NCBI GenBank assembly: GCA_963778675.1
Contig: CAVZVI010000007.1
Coordinates: 248,001 to 312,000, forward strand
Source: CAWCDJ01 sp963778675
GTDB taxonomy: Bacteria > Acidobacteriota > Terriglobia > Bryobacterales > Bryobacteraceae
Reading direction: 5' to 3'
DNA length: 64,000 nt
In this document: one piece after another, positions 8,336-16,477 of the stretch
Layout: each line of letters opens with the position of its first letter
Numbering within the stretch: the stretch's first letter is position 1
Translations under genes and position numbers: made by a program
The notes under the pieces: generated by a model
The model's database searches: none
Told to the model about the DNA's origin: nothing
The model's input: only the letters and a program-made list of their open reading frames with translations

Positions 8336-9895
8336 CTACGGCGCAGCGAGATCGGAATCTCGCGGGCGCGTTTTGTCGAGCGCCGCGGCTACCGCTTGAA
8401 TCAGCGACTGCGCGGTGAACGGCTTCTGGATCACGGCGGCGCCGGCCGGCAGTCCGCGAGCCTGCAGAATCGGATCGTTGGTGTAGCCGCTCATGTACAG
8501 GACGTGCATCCGAGGGCATCGCCGGAGCATCTCTTCCGCCAGTTCCCGTCCGCCCATTCCGGGCATCACGACATCGGTCAGCAGCAGGTCGAAGGGAACG
8601 TTGCGGCGCTTCGAGATCGCCAGCGCTTCGGCGGCATCGCTCACTTCTGTTACCGAGTAGCCATGGTTCTTCAGAATCTCCGCGGCAAGACTGCGGACGG
8701 GCGCGTAATCCTCAACCAGGAGGACGCATCCGGTACCCGCCCGGGCAGGCCGCCGCGGCGGGGCGGGCTCACTGACCTCTTCGCCGGCAATCGCGCGAGC
8801 GACGGGAAGGTAGATCGTAAACGTCGTGCCCTCGCCCGGCGCGCTGTGGAACCAGATGTGACCGTTGTTCTGCCTCACCAGGCCGTAAACCACGGAAAGG
8901 CCCAACCCCGTTCCCTTGCCGATTTCCTTGGTAGTGAAGAACGGCTCGAAGATGTGCTCCTGAACCTGCTTGTCCATGCCGAAACCCGTGTCGCTGACCG
9001 TGATCCGCACAAACTGGCCGTGCGGAATCTCGGGTGGGAGCAGAGGTCCAGCATGGGTGATATCGGCTGGGGCGGTTTCAATCACCAGGCGTCCGCCATG
9101 CGGCATCGCATCCCGCGCGTTAAGGCTCAGGTTCATCAGAACCTGCTCAATCTGGCCGGCATCCGCGCGGACGTTTGGCAGACCGTCGTGAAGAGTCAAT
9201 TGGAGATCGATGTCCTCGCCGATCAGGCGCCGCAACATGCGGTCGAGGTTGGAAACGAGATCGTTGAGATCGATCAGGCGCGGCTCGACCTTCTGGCGCC
9301 GGCTAAATACCAGCAACTGGCGGGTGAGCAACGCGGCGCGGTCCGCGGATTTGCGGATTTGCTCGATATCCCGCCGCAGGTCAGCGTCGGCGGCCACTCT
9401 TGATAGAGCGAAGTCGCTGTAACCGATGATCACGGAGAGGAGGTTATTGAAGTCGTGCGCCACGCCGCCGGCGAGCCGGCCCACCGCCTCCAGGCGCTGT
9501 GCGTGGCGAAGCTGTTCTTCGAGCAGGCGCCGCTCTTCGAGGTCGCGCGCACGTTCGCGCATGTATTGCTGGTTGACCGCCAACTCCTTGATCAACAGTC
9601 CCGTGCCGGCAAACGCCGCCGCAATCGTAAAGAAATGGGCGAGGTAGTCGTCGAACCAGGGCATCGGGGTGCCAAGTTCGCGCAAGAGTGAAAAGCCGAG
9701 CGCTAACGCCCCGATCTGCCACCGCTTGAGGAAGCCGGCGGCGACGCCCAGTGGGATGATGTAAAGGAACCCCAGAGAAACGTCGTGTACGATTCCCAGA
9801 TCGAAGATCGCCAGGATCGCCGCCGCCAGGGCGCACGCCACCAGAATCTTGGTGCGATTGATCCGAGAGTAGTCGATGATGGCGGGAAAGGACAC
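8336..9895 (-). CDS. Hybrid sensor histidine kinase / response regulator
   Basis: A 519-residue signalling protein. About four membrane segments occupy residues 15-105, then a coiled stretch (YMRERARDLEERRLLEEQLRHAQ) leads into a HisKA domain with the phospho-acceptor in GGVAHDFNNLLS (H147). The HATPase_c domain shows N (LSLNARDAMPHGG), G1 (VSDTGFGMD) and G2 (KGTGLGLSVVYG) boxes. A C-terminal receiver domain (VLLVEDYAPVR, LLLTDVVMPG with the acceptor Asp, and a KPFT end) makes it a hybrid kinase. The start is GTG with GGGAGG about 9 nt before it. No partner regulator or transcription factor is adjacent, so the signal and target are unknown. Confidence 0.92.
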   Translation of the reverse strand: MSFPAIIDYSRINRTKILVACALAAAILAIFDLGIVHDVSLGFLYIIPLGVAAGFLKRWQIGALALGFSLLRELGTPMPWFDDYLAHFFTIAAAFAGTGLLIKELAVNQQYMRERARDLEERRLLEEQLRHAQRLEAVGRLAGGVAHDFNNLLSVIIGYSDFALSRVAADADLRRDIEQIRKSADRAALLTRQLLVFSRRQKVEPRLIDLNDLVSNLDRMLRRLIGEDIDLQLTLHDGLPNVRADAGQIEQVLMNLSLNARDAMPHGGRLVIETAPADITHAGPLLPPEIPHGQFVRITVSDTGFGMDKQVQEHIFEPFFTTKEIGKGTGLGLSVVYGLVRQNNGHIWFHSAPGEGTTFTIYLPVARAIAGEEVSEPAPPRRPARAGTGCVLLVEDYAPVRSLAAEILKNHGYSVTEVSDAAEALAISKRRNVPFDLLLTDVVMPGMGGRELAEEMLRRCPRMHVLYMSGYTNDPILQARGLPAGAAVIQKPFTAQSLIQAVAAALDKTRPRDSDLAAP

Positions 9896-10398
9896 TGCCC
9901 ACTCCTCCCAGTCTCCGTAGCTCCTCCGTGCTGAAGTCCGAATTCCTGAAGTTCCGATCGGGGCGTTTCCTGAAGTCGTGTCTGCGGTGGCGGCGCGCCG
10001 ACTGAGCCAGCGATTAAGTTCAGCTACTGGCGAGCACCCGTATCAATCTCGCTCTCTTTCCAAGACCGGTCCTCCGGTCGTCTGAATGCGAACAAACATC
10101 CTTATCCACTATTATGCAGCCGCGGACCTTCCCGCGGCATACCAGGAAGGCTGCATTTGCAGGTAGGAAATGAGGTAGATGCCTAATTCACGGGCGTCTT
10201 CGGCTCCGGCAGCGAGGGGTTTGCGATTCGTATGCGCTTCCGCTCCGGGCATGCGGTTTCGCAACCGGTGATGTCCGGAATCATACGATTCAGCTCGCGG
10301 AACCGCCGGGTGTGGCTGCGGAGGCGCCATAGGATCAGCGGCTTTCTTGCCGGCCTCACTTCTGCGCTGACACTCGACCGTGATATACAGTAGGACCG
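9896..10398. other. Non-coding interval with two short perfect hairpins
   Basis: About 500 nt between the kinase start and the sulfatase start without a recognisable gene. It holds two perfect inverted repeats: GACCGG/CCGGTC with a 4-nt loop (10064-10079) and GCCGCGG/CCGCGGC with a 6-nt loop (10119-10138). A short open minus-strand frame at 10112-10330 has no recognisable features. The interval could carry a small RNA or divergent promoters, but nothing is demonstrable. Confidence 0.4.
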
Positions 10399-11883
10399 AT
10401 GGGTCTCAAGCGGCGCGAGTTCCTGCGGGCGGCGGGCGGAGCACTCGCGGGTGCGCCGGCGATCCTGGGGCAGCGGGCGCGGCGGCCGAACGTTTTGTTC
10501 CTTCTGGCGGACGAGTGGCGGGCCCAGGCCACTGGCTACAACGGCGACTCAAATGTCCGCACCCCCACGTTGGACGCGTTCGAGACGCAGAGCGTAAACT
10601 TCCAGAACGCCGTATCGGGATGCGCGGTGTGCTGTCCTTACCGAGCCAGCCTGATGACCGGCCAGTACCCGCTGACCAACGGCGTCTTTATCAACGACGT
10701 GGAACTGCGTCCCAAAGGGCCGACCCTCGGGACCAGCTTCGCGGGCGCGGGATATCGAACCGGGTACATCGGCAAGTGGCACCTCTACGGCAGCCCGGAC
10801 GGCAAGTACGGACGGCGCCTGGCGTACATCCCGCCGGAGAAGCGCTTCGGATTCGAGTACTGGAAGGCATGCGAGTGCACCCACGACTACAACCACTCGC
10901 TCTACTACGAAGGCAATGACGCCACGCCGAAGTACTGGCCCGGGTACGACGCCATCGCCCAGACGGAAGACGCCTGCCGCTACATACAAAAGCAGGCCGC
11001 CGGGCCCGACCCGTTTCTGCTCGTGCTGTCGCTGGGGCCGCCCCACTTCCCGTACGGCACGGCACCGGAGCGCTACCAGGCCCTCTATCGCGACCGCGAA
11101 ATCCGCTTCCGGCCCAATGTCCCGGAGGGCCGGAAGAAGGAGGCGGAAGGCATTCTGCGCGGATACTACGCGCATATGGCTGCACTCGACGATTGCCTTG
11201 CACGGCTGCTCGAGACCCTTGAGCGGTCGGGCGCGGCGGAGGACACGATTGTCGTCTTTACGTCGGACCACGGGGACATGATGCTCTCCCAGGGCCTGAC
11301 CACCAAGCTCTATCCGTGGGACGAGTCGATACGCGTGCCCTTGTTGGTCCGCTATCCGCGGAAACTCGGCCGCAAGGGACGGCGCCTGACAGCGCCAACC
11401 AATGCGCCCGACATCCTGCCGACACTGCTGGGACTCTGCGGCCTTCCGCTGCCCGGCACGGTCGAAGGGAGCGACTTCTCGGGATACATGACCGGCCGCG
11501 AGCATCCTCCGCGAGACGCGGCATTCCTGAACCTGCCGGTTCCGATTACCGAAGCCCGGCGCAACGGGTTTGCCGCCTACCGAGGCTTACGCACCGAACG
11601 ATACACCTACGTGCGGTCGATCCACGGGCCATGGCTGCTCTACGACAATCAGCTCGACCCTTACCAGATGCACAATTTGTGCGGCAGGGCGGAGGCGCGG
11701 GGCTTGCAAGGCCGCCTCGACCGTTCGCTCGACGCGGAACTGAAACTCCGCAAGGACGAGTTCCTTCCCGCCGGGGAGTACGTGCGCCGCGCTGGCCTGG
11801 GCCATTACGGCGAGGTCAACGTCAAGATCGGACGGCACCCCAGCCCATGGGGCGACTGGGATTCGACTCTGACCGCACCGTAG
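10399..11883 (+). CDS. Sulfatase with CCPYR formylglycine motif, Tat-exported
   Basis: A 494-residue sulfatase. A twin-arginine leader (MGLKRREFLRAAGGALAGAPAILG) precedes the fold start RPNVLFLLADEWR. The active-site motif is CCPYR at residues 78-82 followed by ASLMTGQYP, with C78 expected to become formylglycine; tyrosine replaces the more usual Ser/Thr/Ala at the fourth position. KWHLYG and FTSDHGDMM supply further catalytic and metal residues. It is only distantly similar to the sulfatase at 294-1667, so substrates probably differ. It converges with the TonB-dependent receptor at 11892, with only 8 nt between the stops. A heparan- or choline-sulfatase-like role is possible but not decidable here. 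Confidence 0.92.
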   Translation: MGLKRREFLRAAGGALAGAPAILGQRARRPNVLFLLADEWRAQATGYNGDSNVRTPTLDAFETQSVNFQNAVSGCAVCCPYRASLMTGQYPLTNGVFINDVELRPKGPTLGTSFAGAGYRTGYIGKWHLYGSPDGKYGRRLAYIPPEKRFGFEYWKACECTHDYNHSLYYEGNDATPKYWPGYDAIAQTEDACRYIQKQAAGPDPFLLVLSLGPPHFPYGTAPERYQALYRDREIRFRPNVPEGRKKEAEGILRGYYAHMAALDDCLARLLETLERSGAAEDTIVVFTSDHGDMMLSQGLTTKLYPWDESIRVPLLVRYPRKLGRKGRRLTAPTNAPDILPTLLGLCGLPLPGTVEGSDFSGYMTGREHPPRDAAFLNLPVPITEARRNGFAAYRGLRTERYTYVRSIHGPWLLYDNQLDPYQMHNLCGRAEARGLQGRLDRSLDAELKLRKDEFLPAGEYVRRAGLGHYGEVNVKIGRHPSPWGDWDSTLTAP

Positions 11884-11891
11884 CGGCGGCG

Positions 11892-14195
11892 CTACTTTTC
11901 GCCGAGGCGGAACGTAAAGCCCGCAGCCGCGGTGAGGGGGTATCCCGGGGTGCCGTGGATCCGGGCGACCACCGGCGCATCGGGGGTCACTCGCGACTCG
12001 AAGTAATTCTGGGTTTCGTAATAGTCCCGGCTGGTGAGGTTGTCGACGCTGAGGTTGAACTCTACCCTCCGGCTGAGGCGGCGCGCCATTCCGAAATCGA
12101 AGACGGTGTGTCCGGATGCGACGATCGCGGGATCTTCGCCATCCAGCCGGTAGTGGTTGATCGCCCGCATCCGCAGCGACCCGCTCCAGCCGTGCCACGC
12201 AGCCAGGGTGAGTGCGGAGTTGGCCACGAAGTGCGGCGCGCTATCGACGTACACCCGGCGGCCGCCACCTTTGTAGAAGGCATTCGCGATCTTGGTCAGA
12301 CCTGCGTTCCAGGAGAGATGCCGCGTCAGTTGGATCGACGCCTTGGCTTCATAGCCGTACGCGCGGCTGGGCCCCTTGAATTCGAAGCTGCCATCGTCCG
12401 GCACGTAGACCAATTCATTGGAGTGATCGATCAGAAACACATCGGTGCTGATCTCGAAATGCCCGAAGTCGGATGACGTGCCCAACTGGTAGAAATCGGT
12501 GGTGGCCAGCCTGGGCTCGTCGGGACGCTCCACCACGCCGCGGGCGTCGATGCTATTGATGCCGCGGCCATAGTTGGCGTGGATCGTCAGCGGAATCCGG
12601 GGGGCCGGCGTGAAGGCCAGGTTGCTCTTACCCTGCCATCTCCCCGCGGCCTCGACACCGCTCGCCAGAGGGTCGACGCGGTCCTGCAGGCCGTAGCGGA
12701 ACTCGTCGTAGCGCAGGCCTGCTCCCGCGATCAGGCGGCCGCGCAGCAGGCTCAGCGTTTCCTGAACATAGCCGGCGCCATTGGTAACGTGAGCGTTGGA
12801 CCGCGTAGTCACTCCCAGTGGGACGCGATTCACGTCGGGGTAGAGTCCGACGTTGATCTGGTTGTCGTGGAAGTTCGAGCCCGCGGTGAAGGTAGCCGGC
12901 ACACCGCCGAGGCGGTGCGGGTGAAGGTATTGCAGGTTGGCTCCCTCCTGGAGACGGGAGTCGTGCTGCTGAAAGGCGTCGCCGTGCACCGGATCGTTCA
13001 GATAGAAAGTGAAGTCGGAATAGAGATCGAACAGGGAGCGGCCTAGAAAGCCATCCAGCTTCAACGTGTCGCCTCCGGCAAACGACTGGCTGTAGTAGGT
13101 GGAAAGCGTCCCGAGTTTCACCCGCCCTCCATCGCTCGGGTTGATATAGCCGAAGCGGTCCAGCAGCCCGGCGCTCACGAGGTCAAGCGGAATCTGGCCG
13201 GACGAGTAAAAATCATTGCGGCCGAAAATGAACCGGAAGCCCAGCTTTCGCCGGGCATCGAGCGACCGCGTGTAATTGGCGTTGAGGTTGTCGCGGCGGT
13301 ATCGCCCGGGGTTCACAAACGGACCGTCGGTGTACGACCCTTCATAGGCAACATAGGCATCCACGCGCTGGACGGCGGGGCTGTATGCCAGGAAGGCGCG
13401 GCCGGTATTGAAGTTCCCGGCCTGCAGGCGGGCCGTGAGCTGGTCGGGAAGGGATTCGCGCTGCCGGATGTGCACCACGCCGAGGCCGCTGAAATCGCCG
13501 TACTCGGGACTGAACGGTCCGTTGATGATCGTCACGTCCTGAATCAATTCGGGGCTGAGGGCCTTCAGCGCGCCGAGATAGCCCTGGCCGTGTCCCTGCG
13601 TTCCCTGATTCTGCTGGACGTCATCCACCAGCACCTTCAGCCCGCCGTTGACTCCGCCGTGATCGAGGTTGAAGCCGAAACGCCGGATCTCCAGGGACTT
13701 TCCGCCGCCCTCGTGCTGCCCCGCATCGATGCCCGCATTCAACTGCTGGAAAACCTGGTCGTCGCGTGTGAATAAGGTGCGGTCGAACGATTCGGCATTG
13801 CGCAGATCGACCTCGGGCTCAAGCGTCCTGGCGGTGATGACAATGCTCTGCGAGCGCGGTTCCAGCCGGGTGAACTCGAGGCCGGCGGCGGTTTGGCCGG
13901 CAACCGACACGTCCTTCGACACGGGCTCGAAGCCGGAGGCTGATGCGCTGAGGCGGTAGGCGCCGGCGGCCAGGTTGCCGAACCGGAACTCTCCCTCCTG
14001 GGACGTCGCGGTTTGGGAAACCAGTTTGCCATCGGGCATGAGGAGGCGAACCTCCGCGCCGGCAACGGCCTTGCCCTGCGGATCGGTCAGCCTTCCGGAT
14101 AGAGTGGCGAGTTGCTGGCAGAGGCCTGCCCACGCCATGGCTGCCACCAGCGTGGCACGGTAGAGCGGCGTCAACACAACGCGATATCGTAGCAC
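11892..14195 (-). CDS. TonB-dependent receptor, probable nickel or nickel-chelate transporter
   Basis: A 767-residue outer-membrane receptor, smaller than the Oar-type one at 3907. A signal region (ATLVAAMAWAGLC) leads into a CarboxypepD_reg-like domain (LATLSGRLTDPQGKAVAGAEVRLL...GEFRFGNLAAGAYRLSAS). A plug follows (VLVDDVQQNQGTQGHGQGYLGALKALSPE, INGPFSPEYGDFSG), then a beta-barrel ending GFTFRLGEK. The annotated start is a GTG at 14193-14195; a GTG at about 14177 would also give a good signal peptide and leave the dyad outside the coding region. The nickel role is inferred from position only: it is divergent from nikR across a dyad-containing gap. TonB-dependent receptors repressed by NikR are known in other bacteria, for example FrpB4 in Helicobacter. 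Confidence 0.88.
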   Translation of the reverse strand: MLRYRVVLTPLYRATLVAAMAWAGLCQQLATLSGRLTDPQGKAVAGAEVRLLMPDGKLVSQTATSQEGEFRFGNLAAGAYRLSASASGFEPVSKDVSVAGQTAAGLEFTRLEPRSQSIVITARTLEPEVDLRNAESFDRTLFTRDDQVFQQLNAGIDAGQHEGGGKSLEIRRFGFNLDHGGVNGGLKVLVDDVQQNQGTQGHGQGYLGALKALSPELIQDVTIINGPFSPEYGDFSGLGVVHIRQRESLPDQLTARLQAGNFNTGRAFLAYSPAVQRVDAYVAYEGSYTDGPFVNPGRYRRDNLNANYTRSLDARRKLGFRFIFGRNDFYSSGQIPLDLVSAGLLDRFGYINPSDGGRVKLGTLSTYYSQSFAGGDTLKLDGFLGRSLFDLYSDFTFYLNDPVHGDAFQQHDSRLQEGANLQYLHPHRLGGVPATFTAGSNFHDNQINVGLYPDVNRVPLGVTTRSNAHVTNGAGYVQETLSLLRGRLIAGAGLRYDEFRYGLQDRVDPLASGVEAAGRWQGKSNLAFTPAPRIPLTIHANYGRGINSIDARGVVERPDEPRLATTDFYQLGTSSDFGHFEISTDVFLIDHSNELVYVPDDGSFEFKGPSRAYGYEAKASIQLTRHLSWNAGLTKIANAFYKGGGRRVYVDSAPHFVANSALTLAAWHGWSGSLRMRAINHYRLDGEDPAIVASGHTVFDFGMARRLSRRVEFNLSVDNLTSRDYYETQNYFESRVTPDAPVVARIHGTPGYPLTAAAGFTFRLGEK

Positions 14196-14231
14196 GATTT
14201 AGCTAATCGTGTTACCAGGATTTGTGCTACG
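14188..14231. promoter_or_regulatory. Candidate NikR operator in the divergent receptor-nikR region
   Basis: CGTAGCAC (14188-14195) and GTGCTACG (14224-14231) form a perfect 8-bp inverted pair. Between them lies a third half-site-like GTGTTAC (14209-14215). GTAGCAC and GTGTTAC are 13 nt apart, giving a centre-to-centre distance of 20, close to the two-turn spacing NikR uses. The elements flank and overlap the probable nikR promoter (TTACCA 14212-14217, TACATA 14236-14241). Operator identity is inferred; no footprint exists. Confidence 0.5.
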
Positions 14232-14255
14232 ACAGTACATATACGAGGAGGCAGC

Positions 14256-14690
14256 ATGAGGAAGGCCGGAAAGCCGGAGGGCGATCTTGCACGGATCGGC
14301 GTGGCCATCCCCGCCAACCTGCTGCGCGAATTCGACCGGTCGATTACGAGGAAGGGTTATGCGACCCGCTCGGAGGCCTTTCGCGACCTGATCCGCGACG
14401 AGCTGATTCAAGAAACGGTCGCCCTGCCGGAGCAGGAGGTGGTGGGAACGCTCACGCTGGTCTACGACCACCACGTGCGCCAGTTGAGCGACCGTCTGAC
14501 GCAGATGCAGCACGAACATCATCACCAGGTGGTCAGCACGCTGCACGTCCACCTGGACCACCGGAACTGCCTGGAGGTCCTGGTTCTGCGAGGGCAAGCC
14601 GGTCAAGTGCGAAAGATCGCCGACCGCCTCATCGCCGCCAAGGGAATCCATCACGGCAAGTTGACGCTCACCACGCCGCGGCACGAATGA
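14256..14690 (+). CDS. nikR: Nickel-responsive transcriptional regulator NikR
   Basis: A 144-residue ribbon-helix-helix repressor with a C-terminal ACT-like nickel domain. The N-terminal strand-helix-helix (ARIGVAIPANLLREFDRSI, then YATRSEAFRDLIRDEL) is the DNA-binding part. All four nickel ligands known from E. coli NikR are present at the same spacing: H86, H97, H99 and C105, within MQHEHHH and LHVHLDHRNC. Length is typical for the family (about 130-150). GAGGAGG 4 nt before the ATG is a strong ribosome site. It probably represses the divergent TonB-dependent receptor, and perhaps itself, when cytoplasmic nickel is sufficient. Confidence 0.95.
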   Translation: MRKAGKPEGDLARIGVAIPANLLREFDRSITRKGYATRSEAFRDLIRDELIQETVALPEQEVVGTLTLVYDHHVRQLSDRLTQMQHEHHHQVVSTLHVHLDHRNCLEVLVLRGQAGQVRKIADRLIAAKGIHHGKLTLTTPRHE

Positions 14691-14741
14691 GAGCGCGGAC
14701 GGCCTTCTGGCGGAATTTCAAAACGCGCTATCATCATCAGA

Positions 14742-16367
14742 ATGTCACTCGCTACCTTCAGATCCGCTACTACTGTCATCGCCTCGTTTTTGTTCATGCT
14801 GGCGGCGGAATTCGCGCCTCCCGCCCGCGCGCAGGGCCGGCAGGGCACGCAGCCCCAGCAAACGCAGCGGGAATCGACACCGCCTCCGCAAGCTACGCCC
14901 GGCGGCCGGGGAGGCCGCGGCGGAGTGGCAGGGCCCGGGCCCGCGATCGGCGGGGAGATCGACGAGACGCCCGTGGTCACGAAGCACTCCATCAGCGTCG
15001 ACGGCAAGAAGCTGAACTATACGGCCACCGCCGCGCAGATGCCTTTGAAGAATCCTTCGGGAGAGACCGAGGCGCACATCTTCTACGTCGCATACACACT
15101 GGACGGCGTCTCGGATTCGGCCAAGCGCCCGCTCACGTTCTGTTTCAACGGCGGTCCCGGGTCGGCATCGATGTGGGTGCACATGGGTGGGATGGGCCCG
15201 CGCAGCCCCAGGCTGCAGCCCAACGGCGGCATGCTGCAGCCGCCCTACCAGATGAAAGACAACCAGGACACGTGGCTTGACGACAGCGACCTGGTCTTCA
15301 TCGATCCCGTGGGAACAGGCTACAGCCGGGCCAAGAACCTGGAGGTGGCCCGCCGCATGAACAGTGTGCAGGGCGATATCCAGTCGGTCGGCGAGTTCAT
15401 CCGGATGTACCTGACCCGCAACAGCCGTGAACTCTCCCCTCTGTTCATCGCCGGGGAAAGCTATGGGACGTTCCGCGCCGCGGGCCTGGCGGGGTACCTG
15501 ATCGATCGCGGGATCGCCTTCAACGGCATTGTTCTGATCGGCACGACGCTCAACCTGGAGACGATCTGGAGCCGCAGCGACGACCTGGTGTACGAGTTGG
15601 AGTTCCCCACCTATGCCGCCGACGCCTGGTATCACAAGAAGGTGGCGGCCGACCTGCAGCGCAAGGATTTGAAGACGTTCCTGAAGGAGGCAGAGGCGTT
15701 CGCCGGCGGAGAGTATGCCGCAGCCCTGATGAAGGGCGACCAGCTTCCGGCCGCCGAGCGCAAGACCATCATCGACAAGATTGCGCGCTACAGCGGGCTC
15801 GACCCGCACTATATCGACGAAAGCAATCTGCGGTTCGACGTGCAGCACTATACGCGGCAGTTGCTGCGCGACCGCCACGAGATGATCGGGCGGTACGATG
15901 GCCGCCTCACCATGCCGGCTCCGCTCAACGTCGGAGAGACGAGCGAGGGCGATCCTTCGAGTTCGCTGATTACGCCGCCTTTCACCGCGGTGCTGGCGAA
16001 CTACCTGCGGACGGAACTCAATTACAAGACCGACATGTACTATTATCCAAGCGGGGGAATCCAGCCCTGGAATTATGACGTGCAGAACGGTTTCGGGGAC
16101 ACGACCAGCCTGCTCCGCAACGCCATGGTCAAGAACCCGTACATGAAGGTGATGGTCGCGGCGGCGTACTTCGACCTGGCCACGCCGTACCACGCGGTGG
16201 AGTACACCTTCAACCACATGGGCCTCCATCCCGAAATGCACCAGCGCATCACCTGGGACTACTACCAGTCGGGCCACATGCTGTACATCGACAGCGACTC
16301 GCACACCAAGCTGAAACACGACTTCACGCAGTTTCTCGAGAGCGCGCTGCCGAAAGACGTTCGCTAA
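14742..16367 (+). CDS. S10 family serine carboxypeptidase-like protein
   Basis: A 541-residue secreted peptidase of the serine carboxypeptidase (S10) alpha/beta-hydrolase family, which removes C-terminal residues from peptides. A signal peptide (ATTVIASFLFMLAAEFAPPARAQ) is followed by a low-complexity Gln/Pro/Gly segment to about residue 70. The oxyanion-hole text FCFNGGPGSASMW and the nucleophile motif FIAGESYGTFRA are classic for S10. Catalytic Asp (VAAAYFDLATPY) and His (YQSGHMLYID) follow in order. It sits 51 nt after nikR on the same strand and 110 nt before the ADOP permease. Secreted peptidases of this kind are abundant in Acidobacteriota. Confidence 0.92.
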   Translation: MSLATFRSATTVIASFLFMLAAEFAPPARAQGRQGTQPQQTQRESTPPPQATPGGRGGRGGVAGPGPAIGGEIDETPVVTKHSISVDGKKLNYTATAAQMPLKNPSGETEAHIFYVAYTLDGVSDSAKRPLTFCFNGGPGSASMWVHMGGMGPRSPRLQPNGGMLQPPYQMKDNQDTWLDDSDLVFIDPVGTGYSRAKNLEVARRMNSVQGDIQSVGEFIRMYLTRNSRELSPLFIAGESYGTFRAAGLAGYLIDRGIAFNGIVLIGTTLNLETIWSRSDDLVYELEFPTYAADAWYHKKVAADLQRKDLKTFLKEAEAFAGGEYAAALMKGDQLPAAERKTIIDKIARYSGLDPHYIDESNLRFDVQHYTRQLLRDRHEMIGRYDGRLTMPAPLNVGETSEGDPSSSLITPPFTAVLANYLRTELNYKTDMYYYPSGGIQPWNYDVQNGFGDTTSLLRNAMVKNPYMKVMVAAAYFDLATPYHAVEYTFNHMGLHPEMHQRITWDYYQSGHMLYIDSDSHTKLKHDFTQFLESALPKDVR

Positions 16368-16416
16368 GACCGCCGGGCACCCGCGGGCAGGAAGCCCGAG
16401 TCCTCCAAAGTACCGC

Positions 16417-16446
16417 TTGATCGGTGTATTAATAAACTAGTACACT
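16417..16446 (+). promoter_or_regulatory. Candidate promoter with overlapping dyad before the ADOP permease
   Basis: TTGATC (16417-16422) and TACACT (16441-16446) are 18 nt apart. A GTGTA/TACAC inverted pair (16425-16429 and 16441-16445) covers the AT-rich spacer, which stands out in otherwise GC-rich DNA. The dyad could bind a regulator, but none is encoded next to it. Confidence 0.4.
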
Positions 16447-16477
16447 ATGGCAGGCAGGGCTCGAGGAGGTCACCGAG

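Noticed and set aside
10112..10330. 72-codon minus-strand frame in the non-coding gap
   Set aside because: No ribosome site, no motif, and it contains the hairpins; treated as non-coding.
14745..16319. Long open minus-strand frame of 524 codons
   Set aside because: It is antisense to the S10 peptidase gene, has no recognisable motifs and is Arg/Val/His-rich as expected for a shadow frame in GC-rich DNA.
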